Of a stretch of 64,000 nucleotides of DNA, positions 40,015 to 48,903 are shown piece by piece. The notes beneath the pieces are model-generated. The model saw nothing but the letters and a program-made list of their open reading frames with translations. It was not told the origin of the DNA and did no database searches. Every line of letters starts with the position of its first letter. Position 1 is the first letter of the stretch. The translations under genes were made by a program, and so were the position numbers. This DNA comes from JAATFS01 sp037145635 (GTDB taxonomy: Bacteria; Pseudomonadota; Gammaproteobacteria; Xanthomonadales; Xanthomonadaceae): positions 806,001 through 870,000 of the forward strand of contig JBBCXB010000001.1 in NCBI GenBank assembly GCA_037145635.1, in the 5' to 3' direction.

Positions 40015-40559
40015 GACTAAATAGATTGATGGACGCCGCGGCGCGGCTATGCCTGATTGCAGGCTTCTTCTCCGCTATGCTGGCTGCGTCGGAAGTGAAA
40101 GCCGAAGGCGGTTGCCCGCCGGGCCACGTGCCCGTGCCGGGACCCAACGGGCAGGCGATGATTGGTTGCGCGCCTCTCCCCGGTGGCGGTGGTGAAGCCT
40201 CAGCCGAACAGGCCCCCGTGCCCACCGGGAAGTGGATTTATACCTGGGGTGCCATTGCCATCTCGGACTCTGGGACCGGCGGGTCGGCTGTGGGAAAGTT
40301 GTCAAAGTCGCAGGCAAAGCAAGACGCATTGCGAAGCTGCGCGGAAGCCGGCGATACAGGGTGTCGAATCGCCTACACCTACCATCACCAGTGTGTCGCG
40401 ATCGCCCAGGCGAAGACAAATCCTCAGCGGTCCTCGATTACGGCAGGTGGCAGTAAGGAGAGTGCGATGGCCAAGGCGATGGATATGTGCCGTAGCTCTG
40501 GTGAGGATTGCCAGATTTTTTATAGCGCTTGCTCTGAACCTATTTTCAAGCCCTATTAA
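40011..40559 (+). CDS. Secreted DUF4189 domain protein, coupled to virB6
   Basis: A 182-residue exported protein with a signal peptide ending near ASEVKAE (about residue 31), a short Gly/Pro stretch (CPPGHVPVPGPNGQAMIGC) and a DUF4189 domain (WGAIAISDSGTGGSAVGKLSKSQAKQDALRSCAEAGDTGCRIAYTYHHQCVAIA to EDCQIFYSACSEP), with paired cysteines. The function of DUF4189 is not known. The start overlaps the virB6 stop, so it is translated with the secretion system. A periplasmic immunity or accessory role is plausible but unproven. A+T content is clearly higher than in the core genes. Confidence 0.82.
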   Translation: MRLNRLMDAAARLCLIAGFFSAMLAASEVKAEGGCPPGHVPVPGPNGQAMIGCAPLPGGGGEASAEQAPVPTGKWIYTWGAIAISDSGTGGSAVGKLSKSQAKQDALRSCAEAGDTGCRIAYTYHHQCVAIAQAKTNPQRSSITAGGSKESAMAKAMDMCRSSGEDCQIFYSACSEPIFKPY

Positions 40560-40588
40560 ATTAGTGCCATCAAATGGGAGGAGGTACG

Positions 40589-40852
40589 ATGAATATGGTC
40601 TCGCGTGAATTCAAGATTGCGCTGGCTGTCGCCATTGCGGTGTTGGGTGTGTCCAAGTTGGACGCTACCCCCTGGTACGAGATCGTGCCCTATGGCAATG
40701 ATCCGTTTACCTTTTGTACCACGGGCATGCCCGTCGACGGTTGGGTGGCAGTTAATCCTGCTACTGGTACATGGACGCCGATCAGGCACTATCCGAATCT
40801 TTTCTGGACCGGAGCGTACGAGCGAGTCTGCCCCAAGGCATTTGGGCTGTGA
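40589..40852 (+). CDS. Small exported hypothetical protein at the end of the T4SS operon
   Basis: An 87-residue protein, not recognised. A hydrophobic N-terminal segment (FKIALAVAIAVLGVSKLDA) acts as signal peptide or anchor; the mature part has aromatic residues and two cysteines (FTFCTTGMP, ERVCPKAFGL) that could form a disulfide. ATG follows a very good GGGAGGAGG site. It lies 29 bases after the DUF4189 gene, is A+T rich, and is the last gene before the maltose locus. Confidence 0.72.
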   Translation: MNMVSREFKIALAVAIAVLGVSKLDATPWYEIVPYGNDPFTFCTTGMPVDGWVAVNPATGTWTPIRHYPNLFWTGAYERVCPKAFGL

Positions 40853-41004
40853 GCTGCGCGCGCGGCATCAGGTCCACTTATGGATCGGCACGGGTTTGAA
40901 ACTGGGTCACAACGGCGTCATGGCCTGTAGAGGTAAGCGTGGTCGCTTGATAAGGTTTGCCTGGCGCTTCGTTGTGGTTTCACGACTCCCAGCCAGCGCA
41001 GCTG

Positions 41005-41018
41005 TGAATACGTATGCA
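41005..41018. promoter_or_regulatory. Maltose-locus operator, copy 1 (before xgtA)
   Basis: TGAATACGTATGCA: a near-palindrome (core ATACGTAT is perfect), 87 bases upstream of the xgtA ATG. The same 14 bases occur upstream of the TonB receptor (inverted) and between the GH97 and six-hairpin genes. Likely bound by the LacI-family regulator of this locus. Confidence 0.75.
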
Positions 41019-41105
41019 GGTCTGCGGCAATGTTCAGGCGTGGCGCTAAGCTAGCCCCGCCTTGGGCGCCGGCTTGGGCGTTCGCCACGCCCGCAGGGGG
41101 CGCCA

Positions 41106-42737
41106 ATGTCGCAGATGCCATGGTGGCGCGGTGCCGTCATCTACCAGATCTACCCGCGCAGTTTCCTCGATGCCGATGGCGATGGGGTGGGCGATCTGCC
41201 CGGCATCGTCGAGCGGCTGGATTACGTGGCAGAGCTGGGCGTCGATGCCATCTGGATCTCGCCGTTCTTCCGGTCGCCGATGGCCGATTTCGGCTACGAC
41301 ATCGCTGATTACCGGGCGGTGGATCCGCTGTTCGGGACGCTCGAGGATTTCGATCGCCTGCTGTCCAAGGCGCATGCGCTGGGCCTGAGGGTGATGATCG
41401 ACCAGGTGCTCAGCCACACGTCGGTCGAGCACGCCTGGTTTCTGGAGAGCCGGCAGAGCCGCGACAATCCTAAGGCCGACTGGTACGTGTGGGCCGATCC
41501 CCGCGAGGACGGCACCCCACCCAACAACTGGCTTTCGCTGTTCGGCGGCGGCGCCTGGCAGTGGGAGCCGCGGCGGGAACAGTACTACCTGCACAACTTC
41601 CTCTCGGCGCAGCCCGACCTGAACTTCCATAATCCGCAGGTTCAGCAGGCGACGCTGGACAATGTGCGGTTCTGGCTGGACCGCGGTGTCGACGGCTTCC
41701 GGCTGGATGCGATCAACTTCTGCTTCCACGATCGTCAGTTGCGCGACAATCCGCCCAAGCCCGCGGACAGGCGCGTGGGGCGCGGATTCAGCGCCGACAA
41801 CCCCTACGCCTACCAGTACCACCACTACAACAACACACAGCCGGAAAACCTGGCCTTCCTGGAGCGGCTGCGGACGCTGCTCGACGGCTATCCGGGGGCG
41901 ACCAGTCTGGGCGAGATCTCGTCGGAGGATTCGCTCGCCACGACCGCCGAGTACACCTCGCGCGGCCGCCTGCACATGGGCTACAGCTTCGAACTGCTGG
42001 TGGACGACTTCAGCGCGGGCTATGTGCGCGAGACCGTTTCGCGGCTGGAAGCGGCAATGACCGAGGGCTGGCCGTGCTGGGCCGTCTCCAATCACGACGT
42101 GGCGCGCGCGGTGACGCGCTGGGGCGGTTTGCCGGCGTCGCCGACGCTGGCACGCCTGCTGGTGGCGATGCTGTGTTCGCTACGCGGCTCGATCTGCCTG
42201 TACCAGGGCGAGGAACTGGGGCTGGGCGAGGCGGAGGTGCCCTACGAAGCGCTGCAGGATCCGTACGGGATCGCGTTCTGGCCGACCTTCAAGGGACGCG
42301 ACGGCTGCCGCACCCCCTTGCCATGGACCGACGAGGCGCCTGCCACCGGGTTCACTAAGGGGATGCCGTGGCTGCCCGTGCCTGAGGAACACCGGGCGCT
42401 TGCGGTCTCGCGGCAGCTGGCCGACCCGCAGTCCGTGCTGCATGCGTTCCGTGCCTTCCTGGCGTGGCGCAGGACCCAGCCGGCCCTGATGCGCGGCGAC
42501 ATCGCGTTCCATCCCACCGACGAGCCGGTACTGCTGTTCGAGCGCAGCTTCGGCACGGAGCGCCTGCTGATGGGCTTCAATCTGTCTGCGGCAGACGCCG
42601 CATGCTGGTCGCCGGCGGGCGACTGGGAGGCGGTCGCCATGCCCGGCCCCGACGCAGGAACCCTCGCCGAGGGCTCGCTGCAGTTTCCTGCCTACGGAGC
42701 ACTCTGCCTGCGCTCGCGTCAGCGCGCAGCCGACTAG
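41106..42737 (+). CDS. xgtA: Cytoplasmic GH13 alpha-glucosidase / alpha-glucosyltransferase (XgtA-like)
   Basis: A 543-residue enzyme without signal peptide that hydrolyses maltose and short maltodextrins and may transfer glucose. It has the GH13 order: YQIYPRSFLDADGDGVGDLPG, region I DQVLSHTS, region II GFRLDAINF with nucleophile Asp201, region III GEISSE with acid/base Glu270, and region IV SNHDVAR with Asp331. These positions are, from memory, the same numbers as in Xanthomonas campestris XgtA. Preceded by the locus operator; the only cytoplasmic hydrolase of the cluster, so it probably acts on sugar brought in by the MFS transporter. Confidence 0.93.
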   Translation: MSQMPWWRGAVIYQIYPRSFLDADGDGVGDLPGIVERLDYVAELGVDAIWISPFFRSPMADFGYDIADYRAVDPLFGTLEDFDRLLSKAHALGLRVMIDQVLSHTSVEHAWFLESRQSRDNPKADWYVWADPREDGTPPNNWLSLFGGGAWQWEPRREQYYLHNFLSAQPDLNFHNPQVQQATLDNVRFWLDRGVDGFRLDAINFCFHDRQLRDNPPKPADRRVGRGFSADNPYAYQYHHYNNTQPENLAFLERLRTLLDGYPGATSLGEISSEDSLATTAEYTSRGRLHMGYSFELLVDDFSAGYVRETVSRLEAAMTEGWPCWAVSNHDVARAVTRWGGLPASPTLARLLVAMLCSLRGSICLYQGEELGLGEAEVPYEALQDPYGIAFWPTFKGRDGCRTPLPWTDEAPATGFTKGMPWLPVPEEHRALAVSRQLADPQSVLHAFRAFLAWRRTQPALMRGDIAFHPTDEPVLLFERSFGTERLLMGFNLSAADAACWSPAGDWEAVAMPGPDAGTLAEGSLQFPAYGALCLRSRQRAAD

Positions 42738-42879
42738 CCGGGCACTGCGCGCGGCGCGGTCGCCGGAGGGGCGTGGGCCAGCGCGGCCTTAGACGGAGGG
42801 GCGCGCGCCGAGCCATCGAAACTTCTGGGTGCACCCAGGACCTGAGGCGACGCCCCGATGTCGGGGCCTCATGCTAGCT

Positions 42880-42919
<40 letters not shown>

Positions 42920-43089
42920 GCGTGGATCGTGGGAGTGCAGGGCAGGTATCTTCAGCGAAGCGGGTGCCGCTTCCCTTGAGCGGCCCATCGGTATCGAAGC
43001 CGGGTCCAGCGGCCATGTCGAATGACAACGCGACGATACGGCCACGGTAAAGACCAACAAAGGTCATCGTAGATACCAAGGCAAGGGCA

Positions 43090-43125
43090 AAGGCCAAGGC
43101 CAAGGCCAAGGCCAAGGCCAAGGCG
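43090..43125. repeat. Hexanucleotide tandem repeat (AAGGCC)x5 plus one variant
   Basis: Five perfect copies of AAGGCC and a sixth AAGGCG, preceded by looser copies (CAAGGG, CAAGGC). A further degenerate copy lies near 43218-43236. Confidence 0.93.
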
Positions 43126-43423
43126 ACGACGCTGCAGCTGACGCGTCCGTGAGTCAGCGAAACTTCCGGGATTGAGCTGGAGCCCGCCGATCAAGCCTCC
43201 CCAACGGCCTGCGTCAGGCCAAGGCGATGGCAAAGGCCGCGGATACCAGCAGTCGAAGGCCAGCCTCTCCGGTTTCAAAGCAGCCCCGCTGGCCGGACAT
43301 CGGAGAGTTGGGCCGGTTCCCAGGCGCGTGGGCTGGCGAACGGTGTCCCGTCGGACCCGGGACATGGAGCTCCGCCGACCAGAGGCCGGCGGGCCCGCGC
43401 CACGTCCCCGGGGCCTTGGCCGG

Positions 43424-46177
43424 CTAGAACTTGAAGTTCACGCCCAGCACGTAGGTGCGACCCCATTCGATGTATTCGAGAGGGCGGTCCTTGGACTCGG
43501 CATAGGTGCGGTAGGGCGAGTTGGTGAGGTTGCTGGCCTGGAGCATCAGGCTGAGTCCCTCCAGCGCGCCGGGACCGAAGGTATAGCTGATCTGGGCGTC
43601 GGTGATGTTCTCGCCCACCACGTAGCGCAGCGTGCGGTTGCCGTTGAAGTTGCCGATCTCGCCGATGAAGTCCGAGCGCCGGCGCTGGCTGACACGGGCC
43701 TCGAAGCCCTTGTGCTCGTAGTAGGCGGTGAAGTTGTAGACGCGCTCGGAGAGGCCGGGCAGGCTGATCTCGCCATCGCCCACGCTGGTGGCACTCTCCG
43801 GATCGCGGATCTTGACGTTGCTGCGGTTGAAGGTCGCGCTGGCCTGGAGACCGAAGCCCTCCAGCGGGGCGAACACCAGGTCCAGCGGCAGCGACGCCGT
43901 CAGCTCGACGCCATGCAGCTTGCCGCCCTTGCCGTTGAAGGGCGCGCTGAAGGTGCCGGTGGTCAGCACCGGGGCCGAGCCGGGTGCCGGGACGTAGCCG
44001 GCCACCAGGTCGGAGAAATCGTAGCCGTCGCGCGACTGGGTGTAGATGTAGCTCTTGAGGTCCTTGTAGAAGAAGGCGGCGGCGACGTAGGCCTTGGCGC
44101 CGAAGTATTTCTCGTAGGACAGGTCCAGGGCGTTGGCGCGCCACGGATCCAGGGTGGGGTTGCCGCCGCTGGCGCCCGGTCGGCCGGTGGTGGTGTCGAC
44201 GCCGAAGTCGAGCGATGCCCGCATCTGGTCCACGCGCGGCCGCGCGACCTGCTTGGCGAGGGCGAACCGCAGCGTCTGCTCGTAGGGAAACTGGAAGGCC
44301 AGGTTGAGGCTGGGCAGCCAGTCGTTGTAGGTCTTGCCTTCCTCGATCGGCCGCACCTCGCTGCCGGCCGGCTGCGAGGCGTCCCAGTAATTCGCGCGCG
44401 ACGACTGGTCGGTGTGCTGCATCTGCACGCCGACGTTGCCGCGCACGCCGACCGCGCCCCATTCGGTGTCGATGTTGGCGCGCAGCCAGGCGGTGGTGAT
44501 CTTCTCCTCGACCGTCCAGGCCTTGGGCACCAGGTAGGCGGCGTCCTCGTTGGGCTCGAAGACCATGTAGCGCGCCACCGCCGCCGGCACGTTCCAGGCG
44601 GGAATGTAGCCGATGCCGGCGAAGCCCAGGTTCACCGGCGCGTACTGCAGGTCCGGGGCGATGGTGGCATCGCCCTGCGCACCGAGGGTGATGTTGCCCT
44701 CGGGCTGGTGCTTCTCCTTCTCGCGGTCGGCGTAGTTCACGCCCACGTCCAGGTCCGAGAACCACCGCAGCGCCTCGGGCATCGGAAAGCTGGCCTGCAG
44801 GCGTGCACCCTTGAGCACGTCTTCCACCCGCGGGGCCTTGCCGTAGCCGGAGCCGTAGATGGTGTTGGTGAGATACAGCGCCTGCGGGTCCGAGTAGTCC
44901 AGGCTCGGCGAGATCTGTGAGAAGCCGTTGGGCCGGTAGGACAGGCCGACGCTGTCCAGCTGCGGCATCGGCGTCAGCTGGGTGTTGTTCTCCAGGTTGA
45001 GTTCGTTGCGCTTGGCCTTGGAGTAGTTCACGTCGGCGGTGATCTTCACCGCGCCGGCGTTGAACTCGTTGTTCCAGCCGAACGCGTCGATCGTGTCCTC
45101 GCGCCTGTTGTACAGGCCGCGCACCAGCGGATAGACGCCGCTCGCGGTGCCGCCGGTGAGGGTGCCGTTGCCGTTGACCTGTACATCGCTGAAGTTCAGG
45201 CCGGGCGTGTAGCCGCCGTTGTAGTTGCTGAGGCTGATCTCGAGCTGGTTGGCGGTATCGATCTGGGTGGCGGTGGTGTGGAACAGGTCCAGCGTGCTGG
45301 TCCAGGCGTTGGACGGGCGGAACTGGATCGTGCCCATCACCCCGTCGCGGCGGGTGTTGCCGGTGCGGCGCAGGGCCTTGATGCCGTCGGTGTAGTAGGT
45401 GCCGTTCGGGATGCCCGGCCGGTTGAGCGGTGAGCCGTCCTCGTTGCGGTCCTTCCAGGGTTCGTACAGGCCGACCTGGTTCTCCTGGATCGGCGTGTCC
45501 GAATGCGCGTAGCCGAGCGCGATGCCCCAGGTCTTGTCGGCGAACTGGTCGATGTAGCTGACATTGAAGCGGTTGCCGTAGCCGTTGACGTTGGCGGCCT
45601 TGCCCAGCGAATTGCGCTGGTAGCGGCCGCCGACGGTGACGGTGCGCTCGCCGAAGCTGAGCGGGCGCACCGTCTGCAGGTCCAGCGTGCCGGACAGGCC
45701 CTGGCCCACCAGCCCGGCATCGGGAGTCTTGTAGACGGTGACGCCGTTGACCAGCTCGGACGGATACTGGTCGAACTCGACGCTGCGGTTGTCGCCGGTG
45801 CTGACCACTTCGCGGCCGTTGAGCAACGTGGTCGAGAAATCCGGCGACAGGCCGCGCACGCTGATGACCTGGGCACGCCCGGCCACGCGTTGCGCCGCCA
45901 GGCCGGGCAGGCGCGCGAGCGATTCGGCGATGCTGACATCGGGCAGCTTGCCGATGTCCTCGGCCGAGATCGCCTCCACGATCGAGGTGGCATCCTTCTT
46001 GACCGAGATCGCGCTCTCGATGCCGCGGCGGATGCCGGTCACCTGCACCTTGTCCAGCTCGGTGACTTCCTGCGGCGTGTCGGCGGGGGCCTGCGCATCG
46101 GTCTGCGCCGCGGCCAGCATGGGCGTCATGGCGATCGCCAACGCGATCGTCAGCGCACTGCGCTCGTGGTTCAACAT
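43424..46177 (-). CDS. TonB-dependent receptor of the maltose/maltodextrin locus
   Basis: A 917-residue outer-membrane receptor of the Xanthomonas-Caulobacter carbohydrate class. Signal peptide ends at PMLAAAQT (about residue 24); the TonB box region TELDKVQVTGIRRGIESAI is followed by the plug (SAEDIGKLPDVSIAESLARL, VISVRGLSPDFSTTLLNGRE, VNGVTVYKTPDAGLVGQG) and a long barrel ending YVLGVNFKF. Context gives its job: it faces GH97, six-hairpin and amylase genes and carries the shared operator upstream, so it should take up maltodextrins as MalA does in Caulobacter. The start ATG follows a GGGAGGGG ribosome site. Confidence 0.92.
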   Translation of the reverse strand: MLNHERSALTIALAIAMTPMLAAAQTDAQAPADTPQEVTELDKVQVTGIRRGIESAISVKKDATSIVEAISAEDIGKLPDVSIAESLARLPGLAAQRVAGRAQVISVRGLSPDFSTTLLNGREVVSTGDNRSVEFDQYPSELVNGVTVYKTPDAGLVGQGLSGTLDLQTVRPLSFGERTVTVGGRYQRNSLGKAANVNGYGNRFNVSYIDQFADKTWGIALGYAHSDTPIQENQVGLYEPWKDRNEDGSPLNRPGIPNGTYYTDGIKALRRTGNTRRDGVMGTIQFRPSNAWTSTLDLFHTTATQIDTANQLEISLSNYNGGYTPGLNFSDVQVNGNGTLTGGTASGVYPLVRGLYNRREDTIDAFGWNNEFNAGAVKITADVNYSKAKRNELNLENNTQLTPMPQLDSVGLSYRPNGFSQISPSLDYSDPQALYLTNTIYGSGYGKAPRVEDVLKGARLQASFPMPEALRWFSDLDVGVNYADREKEKHQPEGNITLGAQGDATIAPDLQYAPVNLGFAGIGYIPAWNVPAAVARYMVFEPNEDAAYLVPKAWTVEEKITTAWLRANIDTEWGAVGVRGNVGVQMQHTDQSSRANYWDASQPAGSEVRPIEEGKTYNDWLPSLNLAFQFPYEQTLRFALAKQVARPRVDQMRASLDFGVDTTTGRPGASGGNPTLDPWRANALDLSYEKYFGAKAYVAAAFFYKDLKSYIYTQSRDGYDFSDLVAGYVPAPGSAPVLTTGTFSAPFNGKGGKLHGVELTASLPLDLVFAPLEGFGLQASATFNRSNVKIRDPESATSVGDGEISLPGLSERVYNFTAYYEHKGFEARVSQRRRSDFIGEIGNFNGNRTLRYVVGENITDAQISYTFGPGALEGLSLMLQASNLTNSPYRTYAESKDRPLEYIEWGRTYVLGVNFKF

Positions 46178-46306
46178 ATCCCCTCCCAGGCAATGTTGGT
46201 GGTTCGGTTTGGCTCCAGCGATTGTCTGGATGCGATGCTGCGCGGCCTGCACGGCCCGCGTGACTGCGACGTATGGTAGACACGGCGCTCCGCGCGCAAC
46301 GCGGGC

Positions 46307-46320
46307 TGCATACGTATTCA
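46307..46320. promoter_or_regulatory. Maltose-locus operator, copy 2 (before the TonB receptor)
   Basis: TGCATACGTATTCA, the reverse complement of copies 1 and 3, 129 bases upstream of the receptor ATG on the minus strand. Confidence 0.75.
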
Positions 46321-46336
46321 ATGCGCGCAACGCGCC

Positions 46337-46350
46337 TGGAAGCGCTTACA
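46337..46350. promoter_or_regulatory. Second LacI-type palindrome before the TonB receptor
   Basis: TGGAAGCGCTTACA: the AAGCGCTT centre is perfect and the ends TG/CA match, the classic shape of LacI/GalR-family operators. It differs clearly from the locus operator, so another regulator may also act at this promoter. Confidence 0.5.
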
Positions 46351-46584
46351 GCGGCCAGTCCTAGGTCCGGACGGGTTGCGTCCACGCCGATGCGGACGGC
46401 GGTGCCGCCTGGCTGCGCCATGCGCCGGTGCAATGCCCCCGGTCTTGCGCGGGCTGAGAAGTCCGCGCACTGCTGCAGGAGGGAGGCGGGCGTGGCGGCA
46501 ACCTCGCGCATCCGCCTGCGCGTGGCAAGGTGCCGCGGCATATGCCGAGGTCCCACAGGGCGCGTCCACGCGCGCCTGCACGGA

Positions 46585-48663
46585 CTAGCGTGCGCCCTCG
46601 ATCGGCGTGAAGCGGATGGCCTGGCCGCCGCCCGGGCCGAGCTTCAGCGTCATACGGTCGGTGCTGCCGACCTCGCGTTGCTCGCGCACGAAGTCGAACG
46701 GGCGGGTGCGGTAGTCGGCGGCGTCGCCGTCGCGGTAGATCTCGGCACGGTAGCGCACGCCGGGCTCAAGGAACGACAGCGATACCGGCAGCACACGGCC
46801 GTGTTCGTCGGTGATGCTGCCCAGGTACCAGTCGCGGCTGTGGCGGTCCTTGCGTGCGATGGTGACGTAGTCGCCGACCTCGCCGCCGAGCACGCGGGTG
46901 TCGTCCCAGTCCACGGCCACGTCCTCGATGAAGCGGAAGGCCTCGCGGTGCTGCAGGTAGTGTTCGGGCAGGTCGGCGGCCATCTGGATCGGGCTGTACA
47001 GCGTCACGTACAGCGCGAGCTGGCGGGCGAGGGTGCTGGGAATCGGCTGGCCGTCGCGGCCCTTGAGGCTGAGGATGCCGGGGGTGTAATCCATCGGTCC
47101 TGCCAGCAGGCGGGTGAACACCAGGTTGACCTCGTGCTCGGGCGGGTTCGGCGGCTGGCCCCAGGCGTTGTATTCCATGCCGCGCGCGCCCTCGCGCGAG
47201 AGCCAGTTCGGGTAGGTGCGGCGCAGCCCGGTGTCCTTGATCGGCTCGTGCGCGTTGACCGCCAGGTGGCGCGCAGCCGCGGCCTGCACCACCTTGAGAT
47301 GATGCCGCGCCATGAACTGGCCGTCGTGCCATTCGCGCCAGAGTGCCCCGCCGGCCGGATCGCGCCGGTCCACCTGGCCGTCGTCGCAGACGTAGCCGGT
47401 CTTGAACGAGTCCACGCCCAGGCGCGCGTACAGGTCCAGCGCGGCGTCGAGCTGGTCCTCGTAGTGCTCCACCGCGCAGCCGGTCTCGTGATGGCCGATC
47501 AGGTGCACGCCGCGGCGGGCGGCATAGGCGGACAGCGCCTCGATATCGAAATCCGGCGTGGCGCGGGTGAAATCGAAGCCGTTGCCGTCGCCGAACCACT
47601 CGCCGTCCCAGCCGGGGTTCCAGCCCTCCACCAGCACGCCGCGGAAGCCGTGCGCGGCGGCGAAGTCGATGTAGCGCCGGGTGTTGGCGGTGGTGGCGCC
47701 GTGGCGCGGACCGGTCGCCCAGGTCTGCTGGTTGAGGTGCATCGACCACCACACCCCGACGTACTTGGCCGGGTGCACCCAGCTCACGTCGCCCAGCGCG
47801 TTGGGTTCGTTGAGGTTGAGGATCAGGTCGGATTCGACCAGGCCGCCGGCGCTGTCGGCGATCTGCAGCGTTCGCCACGGCGTGTCGAAGGGCAGGGTGC
47901 GGCGGACCTTCCAGCCCTCGGCGGCGGGCGACAGCTGCGCGCGCAGGCGCTGGCCGTCGCTGCGCCGCAGCCACATGCCGGCATAGTCGACCAGCGCGGC
48001 CTCGTGCAGCGCGATGTGCAGGCCATCGCGGCTGCGCAGCGTGAGCGGCGTGTGCGCCAGCGCCACCTGGTCGAGCGGGGTGCGCCGGTAGAGGTACTCG
48101 TAGTGGATCGGTTCGCCGGCGGGGATCCACCAGGCGGTGGCGCGCGGGGCGATGGCGAACTCGGTGAGCTCGTCGTCGATGATCGCCTCGCGCAGGCCGG
48201 GTTGCTCCGGGAAGCGGTAGCGGAAGCCCAGTCCGTCGTCGTAGACCCGGAACACCACGTCGAAGCGGCGGCCGCGCCCGCCGTGCTCGCCCAGGCTCAC
48301 GCGCAGTTCGTTGTAGCGGTTGCGCACGAAGCGGCGCTCGCCCCAGGGCTGCTCCCAGGTGTCGTCGGCGTGCCGGGTCGCCTGCGAGAGCAGGGCCAGG
48401 TCGCGGTCCAGGCGTCCGTCGCGCAGCTGGAACCCCAGCCGCGAGTCGTCCACCACGACCTCGCCCAGGCGTTCGACGCGGTAGCTCGGCCGGCCCTCGT
48501 CCAGCTGCAGCGAGACCTTCAGCACCTGGCCCGGCGATGCGACCTCGGCCACGGTGACCGGGCGCGCCTGCAGCCACGGCGCCACGCATAACAGGGCGAG
48601 CGCGAACAGCGAACGGGGACGCAGGCGAAGCGTGCGCGGACGGACGGATGGCAGCAGCGGCAT
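46585..48663 (-). CDS. susB: GH97 alpha-glucosidase (SusB-like), exported
   Basis: A 692-residue periplasmic enzyme that releases glucose from maltodextrins with inversion. Signal peptide ends near WLQARP (about residue 34). The N-terminal beta-super-sandwich (about 35-290) is followed by the barrel: VGVWWSMHL, LIGHHETG (Glu393), VNAHEPIKDTGLRRTYPN (Glu473) and GARGMEYNAWG (Glu497). These three glutamates match the base pair and acid of inverting SusB; the Glu in the HHE motif separates it from the retaining GH97 enzymes, which carry Asp elsewhere. Divergent from the six-hairpin gene across a 240-base operator region. Confidence 0.95.
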   Translation of the reverse strand: MPLLPSVRPRTLRLRPRSLFALALLCVAPWLQARPVTVAEVASPGQVLKVSLQLDEGRPSYRVERLGEVVVDDSRLGFQLRDGRLDRDLALLSQATRHADDTWEQPWGERRFVRNRYNELRVSLGEHGGRGRRFDVVFRVYDDGLGFRYRFPEQPGLREAIIDDELTEFAIAPRATAWWIPAGEPIHYEYLYRRTPLDQVALAHTPLTLRSRDGLHIALHEAALVDYAGMWLRRSDGQRLRAQLSPAAEGWKVRRTLPFDTPWRTLQIADSAGGLVESDLILNLNEPNALGDVSWVHPAKYVGVWWSMHLNQQTWATGPRHGATTANTRRYIDFAAAHGFRGVLVEGWNPGWDGEWFGDGNGFDFTRATPDFDIEALSAYAARRGVHLIGHHETGCAVEHYEDQLDAALDLYARLGVDSFKTGYVCDDGQVDRRDPAGGALWREWHDGQFMARHHLKVVQAAAARHLAVNAHEPIKDTGLRRTYPNWLSREGARGMEYNAWGQPPNPPEHEVNLVFTRLLAGPMDYTPGILSLKGRDGQPIPSTLARQLALYVTLYSPIQMAADLPEHYLQHREAFRFIEDVAVDWDDTRVLGGEVGDYVTIARKDRHSRDWYLGSITDEHGRVLPVSLSFLEPGVRYRAEIYRDGDAADYRTRPFDFVREQREVGSTDRMTLKLGPGGGQAIRFTPIEGAR

Positions 48664-48736
48664 GTCCCCTCCCAAGGCGGCCGGTGGCGTGGGCCGACTA
48701 TAGCGGGGCCCGCCGGCGCCTCCGCCGCGGCCGGCA

Positions 48737-48750
48737 TGAATACGTATGCA
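48737..48750. promoter_or_regulatory. Maltose-locus operator, copy 3 (between GH97 and six-hairpin genes)
   Basis: TGAATACGTATGCA, identical to copy 1. It sits in the 240-base divergent region and can control both the GH97 gene and the six-hairpin/transporter/amylase operon. Confidence 0.78.
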
Positions 48751-48903
48751 GCCGTGGGCGTCGCGGCGCGGCGCGTCTACCATGGCCCGAGGCACCCTTG
48801 AGGGAGGGGCCGCGACCGCCCTGCCGGCCTGCCGGCGCGGCGCAACCACAACGCGAGCAAAGAGGGAGGGAGGCCGACCGGCGCGATCCGGTTCGCCGCT
48901 TCG

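Larger units (their letters stand above)
46178..46584. other. Promoter region of the TonB receptor
   Basis: 407 bases between the receptor start and the 3' end of the GH97 gene on the same strand. It holds the locus operator (46307-46320) and, 16 bases further upstream, a second LacI-type palindrome (46337-46350). No gene is supported here. Confidence 0.65.

Noticed and set aside
27129..40852. Conjugative plasmid-type transfer region
   Set aside because: No relaxase, oriT-like region, replication or partition genes; VirB7 has the form of the bacteria-killing class.
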